A stretch of DNA of 64,000 bases. It comes from Hymenochaete sp. R1 (taxonomy: Eukaryota > Basidiomycota > Agaricomycetes > Hymenochaetales > Hymenochaetaceae). Each line of letters begins with the position of its first letter. The stretch's first letter is position 1. The notes under the pieces were generated by a model. The model was not told the DNA's origin and searched no databases. It worked only from the letters and a program-made list of their open reading frames with translations. A program made the position numbers and the translations under genes. Location: positions 62,001-126,000 of the forward strand of contig JAFREE010000016.1 in NCBI GenBank assembly GCA_019400425.1, written 5' to 3'. This document shows, one piece after another, positions 11,775 to 24,300 of the stretch.

Positions 11775-12288
11775 CGTTTGAATGAATGGACGGCTCGGAT
11801 TCCGGATGAGCTTCGACTGTCGTTGCTGGTAAATACGTTGAGAAAGAAGGTTATTCGAGATGGTTCGAGACGTCTTTATGCTCAAAACATACGAGAGCAT
11901 GCAATAAAACTCAGTGACTGTCGGTGACGCTGGCTGCTGCATCGTGCATCTGATTTCAGCTCGCGTCGCATCGGATACTCGGATCTTTCTCCGAATTCTG
12001 TGTTCGCGAGCATTCAACCGATAGCGTATACTTCATCGGTAGTTGAAGACAACAACTCATGGACCCGCGTACATGCGGTGGCGGGGTACAGGTGATACGG
12101 AAAACATAGTTAATTAGCCAAAACGTGGGCAACGGGTTGGTACCATAAAGAAAGAACAGGATCGATAAAATGGAAGAAACGATTGCAATTCGTATCATGT
12201 AAGACCAAAACAAGATCCGAAAGTTTAAGCTTGGGAAGCAATAGAAGAGCGGGGCGCGTGCTCAGTAGGACGAAATCCAAAAGCACCG
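11775..12288. other. Intergenic region between two minus-strand genes
   Basis: This is the promoter of the phosphatase and the 3' flank of the next gene. A minus-strand open frame (12213-11956) has a hydrophobic start but no splice or family support, so it is not called. Confidence 0.4.
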
Positions 12289-13525
12289 TCAAAGAGAAAG
12301 AGAAAAATCGTCAACGGATCCAGGAAACGCCTCAGGTATGAATCCGAAGGAAATTGACTTGGCTCGACTCTTCACTATCTCACCTTGCTGGACGGTCGAA
12401 GATCGAGTGAATCGCCTGGGTGCTAAGTTCGGGGATGTCCTACTAAAATCAGATGTCGAAGTGGCATCCAGCCTCAATGATCCCAAAGCAATGAGCTCGT
12501 CCGCTGGATCTAGTACGGGAAATAAGCTCGGAGACAGTTCCATCTGACTGAGTTGCGATGCGAGCTGCGCCATAATTTGGACTGAGGAGCTCTGACTCTG
12601 AGAGTTTGGTGGTTTTTCTTGGCTTTCCAGACAACCGTTTAAATTGGTATCGAGAATTTGTTGGTTGCATTCTTTTTCGGATATGGAGGGACCTCCACTG
12701 GCAGCAGCTTGAGTGAGAGCAGTATGACGAATCGAGGGGTTTGATAGTATCGGCTGCAACTGACTACTAGTACTTGGTTGTGACACTAGCGGTGTGGTTT
12801 TCAAAGGAGTCGACTGCGAGATGACGCTTGAGCTGTGGAAGCTGACGTGCTTTGTATTTGTGGATGAGCTTGAGATACGAGGTCGGGAGAACAGTCCACG
12901 GGGAAATGTCGTTGATTGGAGTTTTTGTGAGTTATCTCCAGCGGTTGTAGAAGAAGTATCAGCGATCCGAGCCTTCATAGCATTCTTGATGACGATAACA
13001 TCAGATTGAGAAGCAAGATCGTCGGAGGGTGTGGCAAGTTCCTGAGAAGCGCTCTGAGGAACCTGCAAGTCTGGAGATGCTAGACAAGGAACATTACAGG
13101 AGCGAGAAGGTAAACGCGTCCGACTGGTCGCCTTCTGTGGTTCAGGCTGAAGTTTTCTATCGTTCAAAGAGTCAACCAAGCAGGGGAAAGTCTACAAGAC
13201 CAACTCACAGGCCTTCGAATTCGTCTACGAGCGCTTTGAATACCTCCGAATCCAGCTTCATTTCAGGTCCATATAGGCCGTACGGCGTAGGTGCTACTAA
13301 CTTGCCTTTCCTTCCGTGACCCACAAAATTTTTGATTTCCCTCGCAAAGACACGTTCCTGAGAAGGCAAAGGTTCGTTGTTACCAAGCAAGACGCGTTTT
13401 TTCTTCTTGTTGCCGATTAATGTAGAAGGTACATGTTCCATCACGTTTGCGTCTCGAGACATTTTCCCTACTTTCGGCGGCATGTTTGCATTTTCTTTCC
13501 TATCGGAGCCTCTGATTCGTGGCAT
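12289..13525 (-). CDS. Unknown disordered Ser/Thr-rich protein
   Basis: Two exons by eye: start ATG 13525-13523, exon 1 to about 13206, a short intron ending at GATAG near 13156, and exon 2 to the stop at 12289-12291. Exon 1 encodes a basic region with a KKKKR cluster (possible nuclear signal) and a compact segment, EREIKN-like then GRKGKLVAPTPYGLYGPEMK, ending KALVDEFEGL. This segment looks the most conserved-like part. Exon 2 is about 290 residues of low-complexity Ser, Thr, Gln and Pro with scattered SP/TP sites. No catalytic domain is visible, and I do not recognise the family. It lies head-to-tail downstream of ASK1. Confidence 0.6.
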
Positions 13526-13843
13526 CGCCTGTGATGAAATGTTGGAAGAAAGATGAAGGTGAATTCTGTTGGAAAGGCAAGGCGATGGAGAGAAAGAGAA
13601 AGGTGGCGGAAGAAGAATCTCGAGCAAGTTGATCGACACGCGCTTGCATACAACTACACCTTGCTACCTCGGTCAAAATTCAAAACCACTAAATCAGAAA
13701 TCCACCATCCCCCCCCCCTCCAAAAAAAAAGTCTCATAAGGCTCACTGTTAAAGATAGAATATGGAGTGCATATGTAAGAGTGTTTTTGGAACAAACGAT
13801 GGGCAGGTACGCTACTGGAACGGGGCAATGGTGAACGCGGCTG
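13526..13843. other. Intergenic region with poly-C tract
   Basis: This lies between ASK1 and the unknown gene. It contains a C-rich run followed by an A run near 13710-13732. No gene is supported. Confidence 0.4.
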
Positions 13844-15859
13844 TCAACGTTGACCATCTTGACCAGGTCCCAGTGCAGGTGTCGGTGTCTCAGGAACAAT
13901 ATCAGACCCCAAACGCACATTCAAAGCTTCAGTATCATCATCCACCAAGTTTTGTCCCAATAACTGCAACCCACGCCCACCTCTCTGAACGGGTCTAACA
14001 CCAAATACTGTCTCCTCTTCCTGATTACCACCGCCGTCACCGGCATCGAAAGAGTCGTCGAAGCTATCGTTTCCTTGGGCTGGATTGAATGCAGAAAAGA
14101 TGTGCATGGGCTGCCCACCTTGTCCGTCATTGCCTATCGAGTCGCTAGAATGATCTGAGCCCCCGAAAGAGTCGCCCGATTCGCGACGCTGGCGCGCTGA
14201 TGCTAACAGGAATGCTGCGCTGGGTGCGGCAGTATTTCCAGCAAAATCGTCTTCGTCAGAAGAGTCCCCGCTTCCTCCTCCACCCATATCATCATCTTGT
14301 AAATTGTTGAGACCTTGGAAGACAGGCCCCGCAGTGACATCATCAAACGACTCGTCAAAGCTGTCGTCTTGTATCCCTCTACTACCTCCGGCACCCTGAT
14401 TGCTCTGCGAAGTATATTTATCAGGATCAAGCCCAAATTTGCGCATCATTCCACCGATGGACTGGTCCGTAGTATCTGAGAATGACGCTTCAGCGTGTGC
14501 GCCTAGTTTCGGAGGAAATTGGTTGGGATCGGGATGAGTAGAGCTCTGATCAGAACTCTCGATGCTGTTGAGGCCCAATGCAATTTTGGAGTGCATGCTG
14601 AGACTCGGGGTAGACATACTCGAATCACTTGGGTAGCCAGCGGGCTCATGACGATACCGTTGCTGCAAGCGTTCAGCGTTCCCCAGCAGGTCACGGCCAA
14701 TGCGCGCCGCGGCCTCTTTCCTTGGGGTACGTCCAATGTGAGCCGCAGAACGCTTCTTAAACGGTGATTTCTGCGGTGATGCTTCAGGCATAGGGAAATC
14801 TTGCTCTTCGTCACTGCTGAAAGTTCCTGAAGCGGCAGGCGTATTTTTTGCTATCGCTGGTTTTGTAAGATCAACGATGCCATCCCAGTCAGCTCGACGG
14901 GTGTGAGGCGGCATGTAAGGATTCTTCTTGGGTGTCTTTCCGGCTTTCAGAGGCGAAGAGTCTTCCTTTCTAGTACCTCTGATGTTTTTCATCAGGACAT
15001 TCTGCAATAGATTCGAATTATCTCTTCCCTTGCCCTTTTCTTGAGCTGTGAACACAGGTATACGAGTTGACGAAACCTCCGCCCGCATCGACGATTGATC
15101 TGCTCCGTGACTTCCCCCCTCCACGACAGTCGAATTGCCATCTCCAAGATTTCTCAGATCTTTATCCAGGCGCTCCAAAGGGGATTCGACAGATGCGGAC
15201 CAATTATTCGATGAAGATGCTTGTTGCCTTGCAGTGGACGCGACCATTGGTGTCGAAGATACAGCTGCGCTCTCAGGAGCAAATGAGCTCTCCGACGGCG
15301 TGACATTAGGATCAAAGTGATGTCTGTCGCGCGGTTCATTTGCCATTCCTTCGTCTTGAAGCTCCTCCTCGACGTGCATCTCTTGTTCTTGCTCGGCCTT
15401 GGGTTCCAGGCCACCAAAGCTGATATCTTCTGGTACTGGAATGCGAATCTTGGCGGCTTGTTCGAAGATTTGGATCCAGAACTGACAAGTTTAGTCTATA
15501 AGCTTGCGTTTCCAGCAGTAGTAGACCACTCACTCTCGCGGCTTCCCTCACAGGTTCTGTGTTCAACGCGAATCGTTTCACAGCGGGTAGTATCTTTTCC
15601 GAGAGTACGTAGTGGGACCGAGAGAGGTTTGCGTCAATATTCTCAAATGGAGCAAGTCAGTTAAGTTGCATAAAGAAGCACGAGTATGTCTCACCTGTAA
15701 TCTGAGTGTGATTATCTGGTCGAGCTGTTCCAACTGATCCTGAGGAGGAGCAGATGCGTTGAGCTCTGGAACCACAATTTGAGACGGGTCAGGGTTAGGT
15801 TCCCAACGCTCGGACGGAGGTTCTATGGCTGGAAGCTTGTCTTCTTCCAGTGCAGTCAT
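13844..15859 (-). CDS. ASK1: DASH/Dam1 kinetochore complex subunit Ask1
   Basis: Subunit of the fungal DASH ring that couples kinetochores to spindle microtubules. Exons: 15859-15695, 15641-15534, 15481-13844 (636 aa). The conserved N-terminal domain spans the first two introns: QLEQLDQIITLRLQ, then NIDANLSRSHYVLSEKILPA and VKRF, then FWIQIFEQAAK. This matches the family pattern of a coiled region around 'IDANFSRCH' and 'ILPAVERF'. The remaining 500 residues are acidic and Ser-rich with many SP/TP sites, such as RKEDSSPLK and GKTPKK, which fits the known phosphoregulation of Ask1 by Cdk and Aurora kinases. The protein is much longer than yeast Ask1 (292 aa), as is usual in basidiomycetes. Confidence 0.9.
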
Positions 15860-16304
15860 AATTGGTGTACTTTTGTCTAAGTTTTCGGCCAGGGAGAGTG
15901 CTTAGTGTAAGATGAATGCAAAGTGAGGGCGAAGTCAACGCTCGAAGCGCGTCGCCCGCGTCGATCACGCGTTATTTGGGTTTATTGACGACTCAGACGA
16001 GTGGCTGAACATCCAACCATCATCCACTGGATACTCACTCTCAAGAGGGTATTACGGATAAAAATACTCATATTCGACTTAGATAAATCAAGACAACACG
16101 CCAGACTAGACATACTCGAACACAGGTTACAGTTACAAGACAACAAGCACTTTATCACATATCATCGAGTCCACCTCTTTTTCAATCTCGTACAATTTCA
16201 GTATCAAAATGACCCAATCAACAACTTATCTCCGTTTCAAACCAATCTATAGAGCATTTATCGATGCAAAAGCATTGCTTTCCGACCACGATACCCTTGT
16301 TCAT
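15860..16304. other. Intergenic region upstream of ASK1
   Basis: This is the promoter of ASK1 and the 3' flank of the MARVEL-type gene. No gene or clear element was seen. Confidence 0.4.
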
Positions 16305-17214
16305 CTAAACACGAACCGTGCGCGAGCTATACCCTCCTGGAGTCGGATCACCGCGGACCCAGCGTCCATGAGCAGGTTCACTCCACGCGCGATGCGTGAA
16401 TGCATACACAACAGTGACAAGCATCAAGATAGTGATAATGATCCACCCCATCCACGCGAATGCGAGCATCGCAGTCAGGACCCGGCACGCCTGGAACTGC
16501 GGGCAGAACTTTGGGAGGTTCGGCCAGATGTGCTATTTATTGGCATATACGCGTGTAAGACAAAGGCATGATCAGTAAGCAAAGACTATATAATTAGAAA
16601 TGTAGCGTGTTTATGTGCTTACAGTGGCGATGGAGGCACCAACAAGCCACAAGACCCAGAGTATGAATAGCGCGAGGTATTCATGCCACACCATATGGAA
16701 GAAGCGGTATTCCGTCCTCTTATGCAGCATGTGAAGCCTAAATGACGATTGAGCCATCGAGAAAAGAGACATCATTCAGTACTTTCCCAGACCTAAAGAA
16801 AGAGTTCCGAGCCGGAATGAAGGCACATTGGCCTAGACGCGAAGGCTCAATAGAAGATACTCACACGATAGGGCACCAAAGCATTGAAAGGGCGGCGCTT
16901 GCGAGGAGTTCCGCCACGATCGGGTCTGTTCGGATTATAATGAGCGAAGTGATGTCCGACCAAAAAGCAAAGTATAGGGAGCAAATTTAATCACACACGT
17001 ACCATAAAAATGCTTCCCTTCATTGAGAGGATCTCCCGGCGGCAAGTGGGTTGTATAGTGGATACGCGCTGCCGTCAACCCAAGCAAGACGCAAGAAAAC
17101 AAAAACTGGATAAAAAGAACGAGCGTCGGGATCAGCCTACGCAACCGTAACGCCTTTGAAGACCAAAAGACTCACCAAGACTACATAGAGAAACCCTCTA
17201 ACGATCGGATACAT
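16305..17214 (-). CDS. MARVEL-type four-helix membrane protein
   Basis: Predicted tetraspan membrane protein. Start ATG 17214-17212 (MYPIVRGFLYVVL), then a 70-bp intron that restores a continuous first helix (FLFSCVLLGLTAARIHYTT). The arrangement helix, then 'AARI.YT' at the exoplasmic loop, is typical of fungal MARVEL proteins. Helix 2 lies in VAELLASAALSMLWCPIV, helix 3 in YLALFILWVLWLVGASIAT, and helix 4 in MGWIIITILMLVTVVYAFTH, preceded by a Cys-containing loop. The C-terminal tail is short and hydrophilic. Such proteins act in membrane apposition and vesicle trafficking, but no specific role can be assigned. The ATG is internal to a longer open frame; the upstream part lacks MARVEL features. 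Confidence 0.75.
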
Positions 17215-18333
17215 GGCCTTTTCACGGTCGCCTGACAGTAGTACGAGGTCGGTGGAGGTTGCGAGTGTGGGTAAAGGGATGCGAATGCGTGAACGTTTCC
17301 AGAGAGACCACGAAAAGTGAAGCAGCTCGAACGGTAAGAGACAGAATAGCACCCTATGACACAACCCACCCACTCCGCTTTATATATGCGTCCAACACAT
17401 GCCAAAGGGCACGCCCGCTCGCTTAAGCGGTCGGCCAAACTCCGAAATGACCTATATCCACCTGGTTATACGCAAGGGACCTCAAGAAGAGGGCTCCGTT
17501 TGCCATGAGGCAGACATACATCAAAGCGAGCATTTAGATGGAAAGGCCATGATACCACGCTGCATTCGCATTTGGGCATTGCATTATTTCATGACTTGAT
17601 AAAGGAAATCTAGAATCGGCGACCGCGAGATGGAAGCCACCCCAACGGCTTTCTCTTGACGTAGGGTTATTAGAGAAAGCTGGAATGGGGACTCGCGTCG
17701 AATTCTGGCACCTGGTTAATAGTGTTATCTAATACAAATACCACCGGCACCTAAGAACAGAACCCGGGAGTATTCAGACGATTCAACCCCAGAACTCAAC
17801 TTTTGTCCCTAGCAAATCCGCCAAAGTAACGAGTATGCATCGAGTCAAAGTCGCGAACACTTTTCAACTCTACAAAGAATTATACTGTGGCGCAAAAAGA
17901 ACGAATTATGTTCAACTAAGGAAATGCAAAAGAACAGGATGCACGCTTAGGAGAAGCTGCGTTGCATTGAGGATATACAGATGCTTGTCGTAGATAGCAA
18001 ATAGGCAGATGAACAACACGTAGTACAATAGATGCATGAGAATGTATTGGACACAAAGATAAAGGACAAGGATTGGAAAGTCTAAAGAGAAAGAGCATGC
18101 GAATTGTGGAAATGAAAACGACCAAAGTTAAAAGAAATAAAGGAAGACACAGAACCCAAATGGGATAGCCGATGAATAGGATATGTCATATATACATCAT
18201 AAACAATCATTGAGAATTTTGAACAGAAAAGTGAAAGGAGAGACAGATTTGCTATAAAGTTTGGAAAGAGGCGGAATACAGAGTGCGGCCGTTATATCAA
18301 TAAAATGCTAAATGACAGCGGTGGCGTACTAGC
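17215..18333. other. Intergenic region, 1.1 kb
   Basis: This is the promoter of the MARVEL-type gene and the 3' flank of the large RA-PH gene. Only short open frames occur. None has a recognisable domain or plausible splice structure. Confidence 0.4.
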
Positions 18334-21300
18334 TCAAGAGCGCTTTGCAAGTAGCGAACCTGGTTCAAACGGCCCGCCTTGCTGTACACCAGAAGCTTTG
18401 GGCGGAGAGAGAGTAACGAACGTCTGTGCGGGCTTCTTGCGCGTGCCCGAGCGAACGAGGCCAGCGCCACTGGCCGAGGTGTCCCCTGCAGCTTTATTTC
18501 GGGATAAAACATGACGTTCTTGATGCAGGATGTAGGACTACGATAAAAATGAGGTCAGGACAATGATGTAGAGTATGATGAAAGTAACGCAACACACCCT
18601 CGCTAGCCAGATCGACTCCACCCAGGCAACACCAGTATCCTCGGGGACGGAGAAGACATGTAAGTAGTCCGACTTATTCTCAAAGAGCGAGATTGGATCA
18701 GTTGACTTGACGGCAAATGTGAAGCCTTTGGTGGATTTGTGGATGCGGGTGACAACGTATGCATCAAAAACGGATAGCGAACAGAGGAATTCGTCATCCT
18801 TGCCCTGCAGAAAAGTTGAGTGGTGTTTGGTGCTCAAGGACATGATCCAACGTACCTCGCGCTTGGAAAGCCAAAGGCCGTGCTCTCGTAGTTCCAACCA
18901 GCGCTTGCTCCATTTCCCTTTCTTGGACTCATAATCAACGTAGCCGCTCCTTGTCGGGATGCTAGTCGGGATACCCTTTGACGCATGATGAGCCACAAGG
19001 ACCAAGGCAAGTGAAGAAATGAAACACTTACAGACAGGCTGTTTGCGAAGCGTGATTTCTTGATCATGAAACAGTTGCTAGTCTTTTCCTTGTTCCACGA
19101 GCCAGACACGTCCGTGACAAGCTCAAAAAGGCGTAACGGCCGTTCTATCACCCGAAAAATATATGGTACAGCAATGGTTAGTGTTTAATGTGACGAAAAA
19201 CATCAACTAGCGGACGCCACTCACCCATTCCAAAGTCATTGCACACTTCATATAACATCCAGCTACTGGAGGGACGCTCCTCACCCCTTTGTGCGACAAG
19301 CTCCATCACCTCCTTTGCGTTTGTCTCAAGTCCAGCCTCTACAACATTGAACCGCTGCATGTCGTTGAGATAAACCCGAAGTTGAATGAGCGTACGATCT
19401 TTCGCACTTCGAGGTGCAGGCGGAGGCGAAACGGAACGCGAAAGGTTCGGTATAGGAGGAACGGGTGGTAGAGTCTCGACAGCAGCACGATGGGCAAGCA
19501 AAGCCTGTCCGTCATCGCTAGTCCTGACCACTTTGTCAGCGTCCTGAGGTGGTCGGCTTCGTGAAGTCGTTGCGCGACGTGCCAGGGCCCCGGAGGGTAC
19601 TGGTGGTGGTGGTCCAGAAGGAACCGCAGGAGCTTGCTGCACGGTGGTTGTCCCATGGAATGAGCGCATGTGCCGCAGGGCGCGCACCGGAGTCGTCGAT
19701 GTATCCGGTGCTGGGTTGGCGGAAGCCGATTGGCGCATATGAGCGGGAGCCTGGCTTTGCGCCAAATGCATATCTCTGCTACGACCCGCTGTCGGGAAGT
19801 CCATCGCGATCTTCCCATTCTGCGCTTGTGATGCCACATTTTGAAGGTCTACCGATGGACGGGAAGAGTGACCAGGGCGGAAAGCAGAAGGTATGGGAGG
19901 AATTGCATTTTCTGGTTCACGCGATTGGACGCGCATTAACCTCTTTGTAAGGTCGTCAGGCGCAACACCAGCAGCAGCCCCGCTCAACGTCTGAGCTCTC
20001 GGTCTTCTCATCATAGGTTGTCCCGGGACCGCAACGTGCGAAGAATGGACTGGCTGCATATGTCTCTGTGCCATCATAGCCGCCTCTTGACTGCTTGATA
20101 ATGTACCTGCTCCAGATGGAGCGCCCGGAAGGGTAGCACTCGCTGGTGCCCGATGGTTCATGGATCGACCACGTTCAAGCTGTTCTGGGTCCAACGCACC
20201 AGTACGCGCCGTTGCTTTCTCGCGCTTGCGCTTATCACGTTCGGATCGTACCTGCTGGCGAATTGACTTCTGAGCCTTCAAAGCGCCCGGTATCTGACGG
20301 GCAAGCGGCACGTCATCTTCCACTGAGGGCCTCCCATTGCTTTGGGAAGTCATCGCATCAGGGACAGAAGGATGAGATGCGCCTGTTGCTGGTGGCCGAA
20401 ATACACCTTTGCGCCCATTCCGAAGTTGACTGAAGATATTCGGCGCATTCGCATTTGGAGATGGCGGTCGACTTGTGCTCTTAGCCCGGGAAGGGATTTG
20501 CAGAGGCGCAACGGGTGGCAGAGGGCTAAGAGGCGTCGTGGAAAGCCTACCCTTCATGCCTGAACTTTCTTGCCCATAATCGTCCGTCGAGCTGTCCGAC
20601 TCCGATTCTGACGCCTCTGATTCGCTTGACGTCGACTCCGGACTTGTCACGGACGGCCTACGATTCCCGTTCCCATCATTCCGATCACTATCCCGACCTC
20701 GCCCTCCGCCCCCACCCCCGCTTCCACTCGGGCCATCGCCGTAATCACTCCCAGAGCTTCCTTCCCGTCCATTGCCATTGCCATTGGCTCGGAATCCGCC
20801 CAGGCTCCTGCCGTTCCAGTTGTTCCCCGATCCATTGTTGCCTCGATTGCCCGTGTAGTGATATCCTTCGGTATGTGCGCGAGCCAATGTTGTCGCTGGC
20901 ATACCTATAACCCTGGCGTTCCCATCGGACGACGATCGAGTCCTGTTGACGATACCGCTGTCGTTCGCCATAGCACTAGTACTGTTCGTGTTCAACTTCG
21001 AGCGTGCTGACATCGAGTTCGGAACTGGGATGGTGTGCGTATTCGAGTTTGACGGGGGTCGCATCTCCGCCTGAGACCGCTTGGATGCCAGCACTCGGAG
21101 TGTGCCTGCTGATGAGCCGGGTTCAAACGCCTGCGTGGGGACGACGACCGTGGACGATTGTTGCTGAGACTGGACAATCTGTGGTGCGTTATCGATGATC
21201 GCACTTTGTTTCCGACGGAGTGTGTGTGAGAGCGACTCTTTCAAGATAGGCTCGGCAGGTGCCGACCTGTTAGCGTCAGGCACTTTAGTCTCCGTCTGAT

Positions 21301-24300
21301 GTTCGTCATGCCTCTTCGTTAGTGCTAACCCCTGGGTCGGATGTCTCACGACTGAGCCTGATGCACTTTCTCTCTCCTTTTCCACCATATCTAACTCCTT
21401 CGACTTCACTTTAGTCCCCACTCCATTCTCCACTCTCCTCACTGCAGCAAATGACGGCGAATACTTCAAATACGTCCTCTTGCTCTTATCCTCCTCCACC
21501 CTCTCTTCCTTCTCCCTCGTCTCTTCGCCGAAGGCATGTGCTCTGACACTTCCAATAGTAACCAAACCAATACCAGGAGGCGATGCTAACTTTGTCCGGA
21601 GAGACGACAGCGAGAGTTGCGCGAGCTGACTCTGCCGTCTGCCCCTTGCAGAGGTTTCGAACGTCGAAGATGCATGCGAACGTAGGGATGAAGCACTACT
21701 TGATGGTGCCGCACCGAGCGTGGACGCCTGGGCCATCACAGGACTCGACCCCGAACCCATACTGAAATCCGTTGATCCCACACTCGACCCATAACCATGC
21801 GTCTTTCTCCCTGCGGGTGACAGCGATGCATTATGAGGAGCGCCAGCTAAGCTTGGGTTGGAAGGCGCGGGAGAGAACGAGAGCGACGCCGAAGGAGAAT
21901 GGGTTCGTGATCCAGGACGTGAAAAAGAACTCATGATCGAGTTGGAGTTGGAGAAGGACTTGGCATGCGAAAGAGAGTGGGAGTTTTGCGACGCATACGT
22001 TGACGAGAGCCCTGATTTGGTAGAGGACATGGACGTAGACGTGGTCGATGCTTGTCTGCTAAGCACACGGGAAGACGGCGGCGGCGCGTACTCCCCATAT
22101 GACGGCTCGTACCCATACTCTCCATCGTACCTTCCACGTTCCCTTGATCTTGATCCGGACGGCGTGAGACTGAATACTGGATCATCCTCGGGGAGCGTCG
22201 AGAGCGGCGGGAGCATCGAGCTGTCCTCTTCCTCCTCAAACAACTGTGATTGCACGTAATCGAACGTCGTGTGCTCGTCGTGGTCGTGGTCGAAAATGAA
22301 GTCTTCGTCGTCGTACGGGAAATGATTGGAATTTTGAGACGGGCTAAGCGTATACACGCCGCTGGTGGAGCCGGACGCAACGTTGTCAAGCCCTGGAGTC
22401 GCAAGGTTGTATGCGTAGTCGCTGCGCGCCGCGTACAAGGAGCCGTCTGATGGCGAAAGCCTCGCGTGGACCAAGTCGACGTCACGAGCAATTATGGGAG
22501 AGGATGCAGATGAAGCTGCTGAGGACAACGAAGGACTGAAAAGACCTTGTACCGAGTCGTTTTCGTCGCGCTCCTCGCGAGGGTTCGGGATGAGAGGAGG
22601 GGTCAAGAATAGCGACGAAGTGGACGGATGGGAGGAGATAGACGAATGTACAGAACTAAGCTCGGTTGTGGCACTCACACTCGCAATGACCCCGCCTCCG
22701 TTCCCGGGATCGCACTCACTCAAACGCTCACCCACGGCGGTCTCCCGTTCTTGACCAACAGCGGCTCTCAGGGATTCTCCTTCCCAATCAAAGACACTAA
22801 TATCGCCCTCGGTCGTCGAAATACGTTTCCGTACGACTGTCTCCGCGTTTGTGTCCGGATGCGTGAGTGTGTCCGGAGACTCCGGACGGGTGTACGAATC
22901 AGGCTGATCCGAGCGGTGTATGTTTGGGTGTGCACGCAACTCCGCGTCTTCCTCGTCTATCAATGTCGCAACCAAGATCTCGTTTCGGGCCTCCTTCTCT
23001 CCACATATAGGAGCGGGTTCAGACGGCAAGCCTGGGTCGACGAAGGCTGAGTCTGGACGCTTTATGTCGTGTGTGGTGTAACTAGGTGAGTTACTCAACT
23101 CCAACCCAAAGTCGATGGACCCAAGTGGCGACGGTGTGAGGGTGGCGCGAGAGAGGGCGGGAGAAGCTTGTAGCGGCTTTTGAGATTGAGCGGGAGAGCT
23201 GGGGATGAATTCGCGGAAGACGTGCTTGGGGATCGCACTGACGGGGCTGGGAGTATTGCCGAGGAATATGCTTGTGCGTCTCGGGGCGGGGATGATAAGT
23301 GCTTGAGTTTGGGACGATTCCGCGTGTGAAGTTGATTCCGACGACACGAACGCGTCTTCTACTTGAATAGTTTCAAGCTCCTCATCTAAGGCCTCAGAGA
23401 CACGCGACAAAGGACGCAGCTTGTCGCTGGAAACACGAATGACCTCATCATTGTTACCACCTTGTGCGCGCTCGAACTGCCATTTAACCTCGACTCCTGA
23501 ACGATCTATACTCCCACTGGGCCCCGTTGCCATGTAATTCTGGTTTTCCCCGGCTGGGATCTCATCGGTGTGCCTGTCGTCGTCGATAATAGCATCAGGC
23601 TCGGACATGTATGACAATGCAGTTCCGTCTCCATCAGCAACTTCGCCCTGCCGATCCCGGAGGTCGCTACCATCAACGGGATTGTTGCTTAACTGTTCAT
23701 CCTGGACCTTCACGGCGTTTCCATCAGCATCATCATCGGAGTTGAGCTTTAAGTCATGCTCGCTTTCCAGGTATGCCAAAGAGGACTTCTCTTCGACCAC
23801 ATCCTCCTTCGACGTGCTTCCTCTGTCAGCATCTACCCTGTCGTAAGCAGCACTGTCAACAATCTCCTGGGACATCGGAACGACTACATCATTCTCAGGA
23901 ACAGACTGTAGTTGCGTCTGATTCGGAGTTGAGACATGTCGCGAGACTGCCAACAGTTCCGTCCGAGAGTTACGATTTCCCTCGAGGTCAACGTCGACAG
24001 TAGCTGTCGTATCAGAGACGTCCTCGCGACAAGCTACGGCACTTGCATCTTGGATATCCATTGATTCCGTCTCCGAAGTATCGATGTTGGGACGATCTAA
24101 AAGCAAGCAATAATTAGCATCATCTCAATCTCACTTGTAATCTTAAATATTGACTGACAACGATGTGATCCGTATAACTCTTCGCCAACAGTCTTCGACC
24201 TCGCCCTTCTCAGTGCTCTCCTTTCCTCACTGTCTCGTATTTCCATCCTTTCGGCTTCTTCTCCCTCCTTCCCATCCATACACTCTCCGTCTCCCTCCAT

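Noticed and set aside
19289..23050. Many long plus-strand open frames inside the RA-PH gene
   Set aside because: They are shadows of the GC-rich low-complexity coding exon on the other strand.
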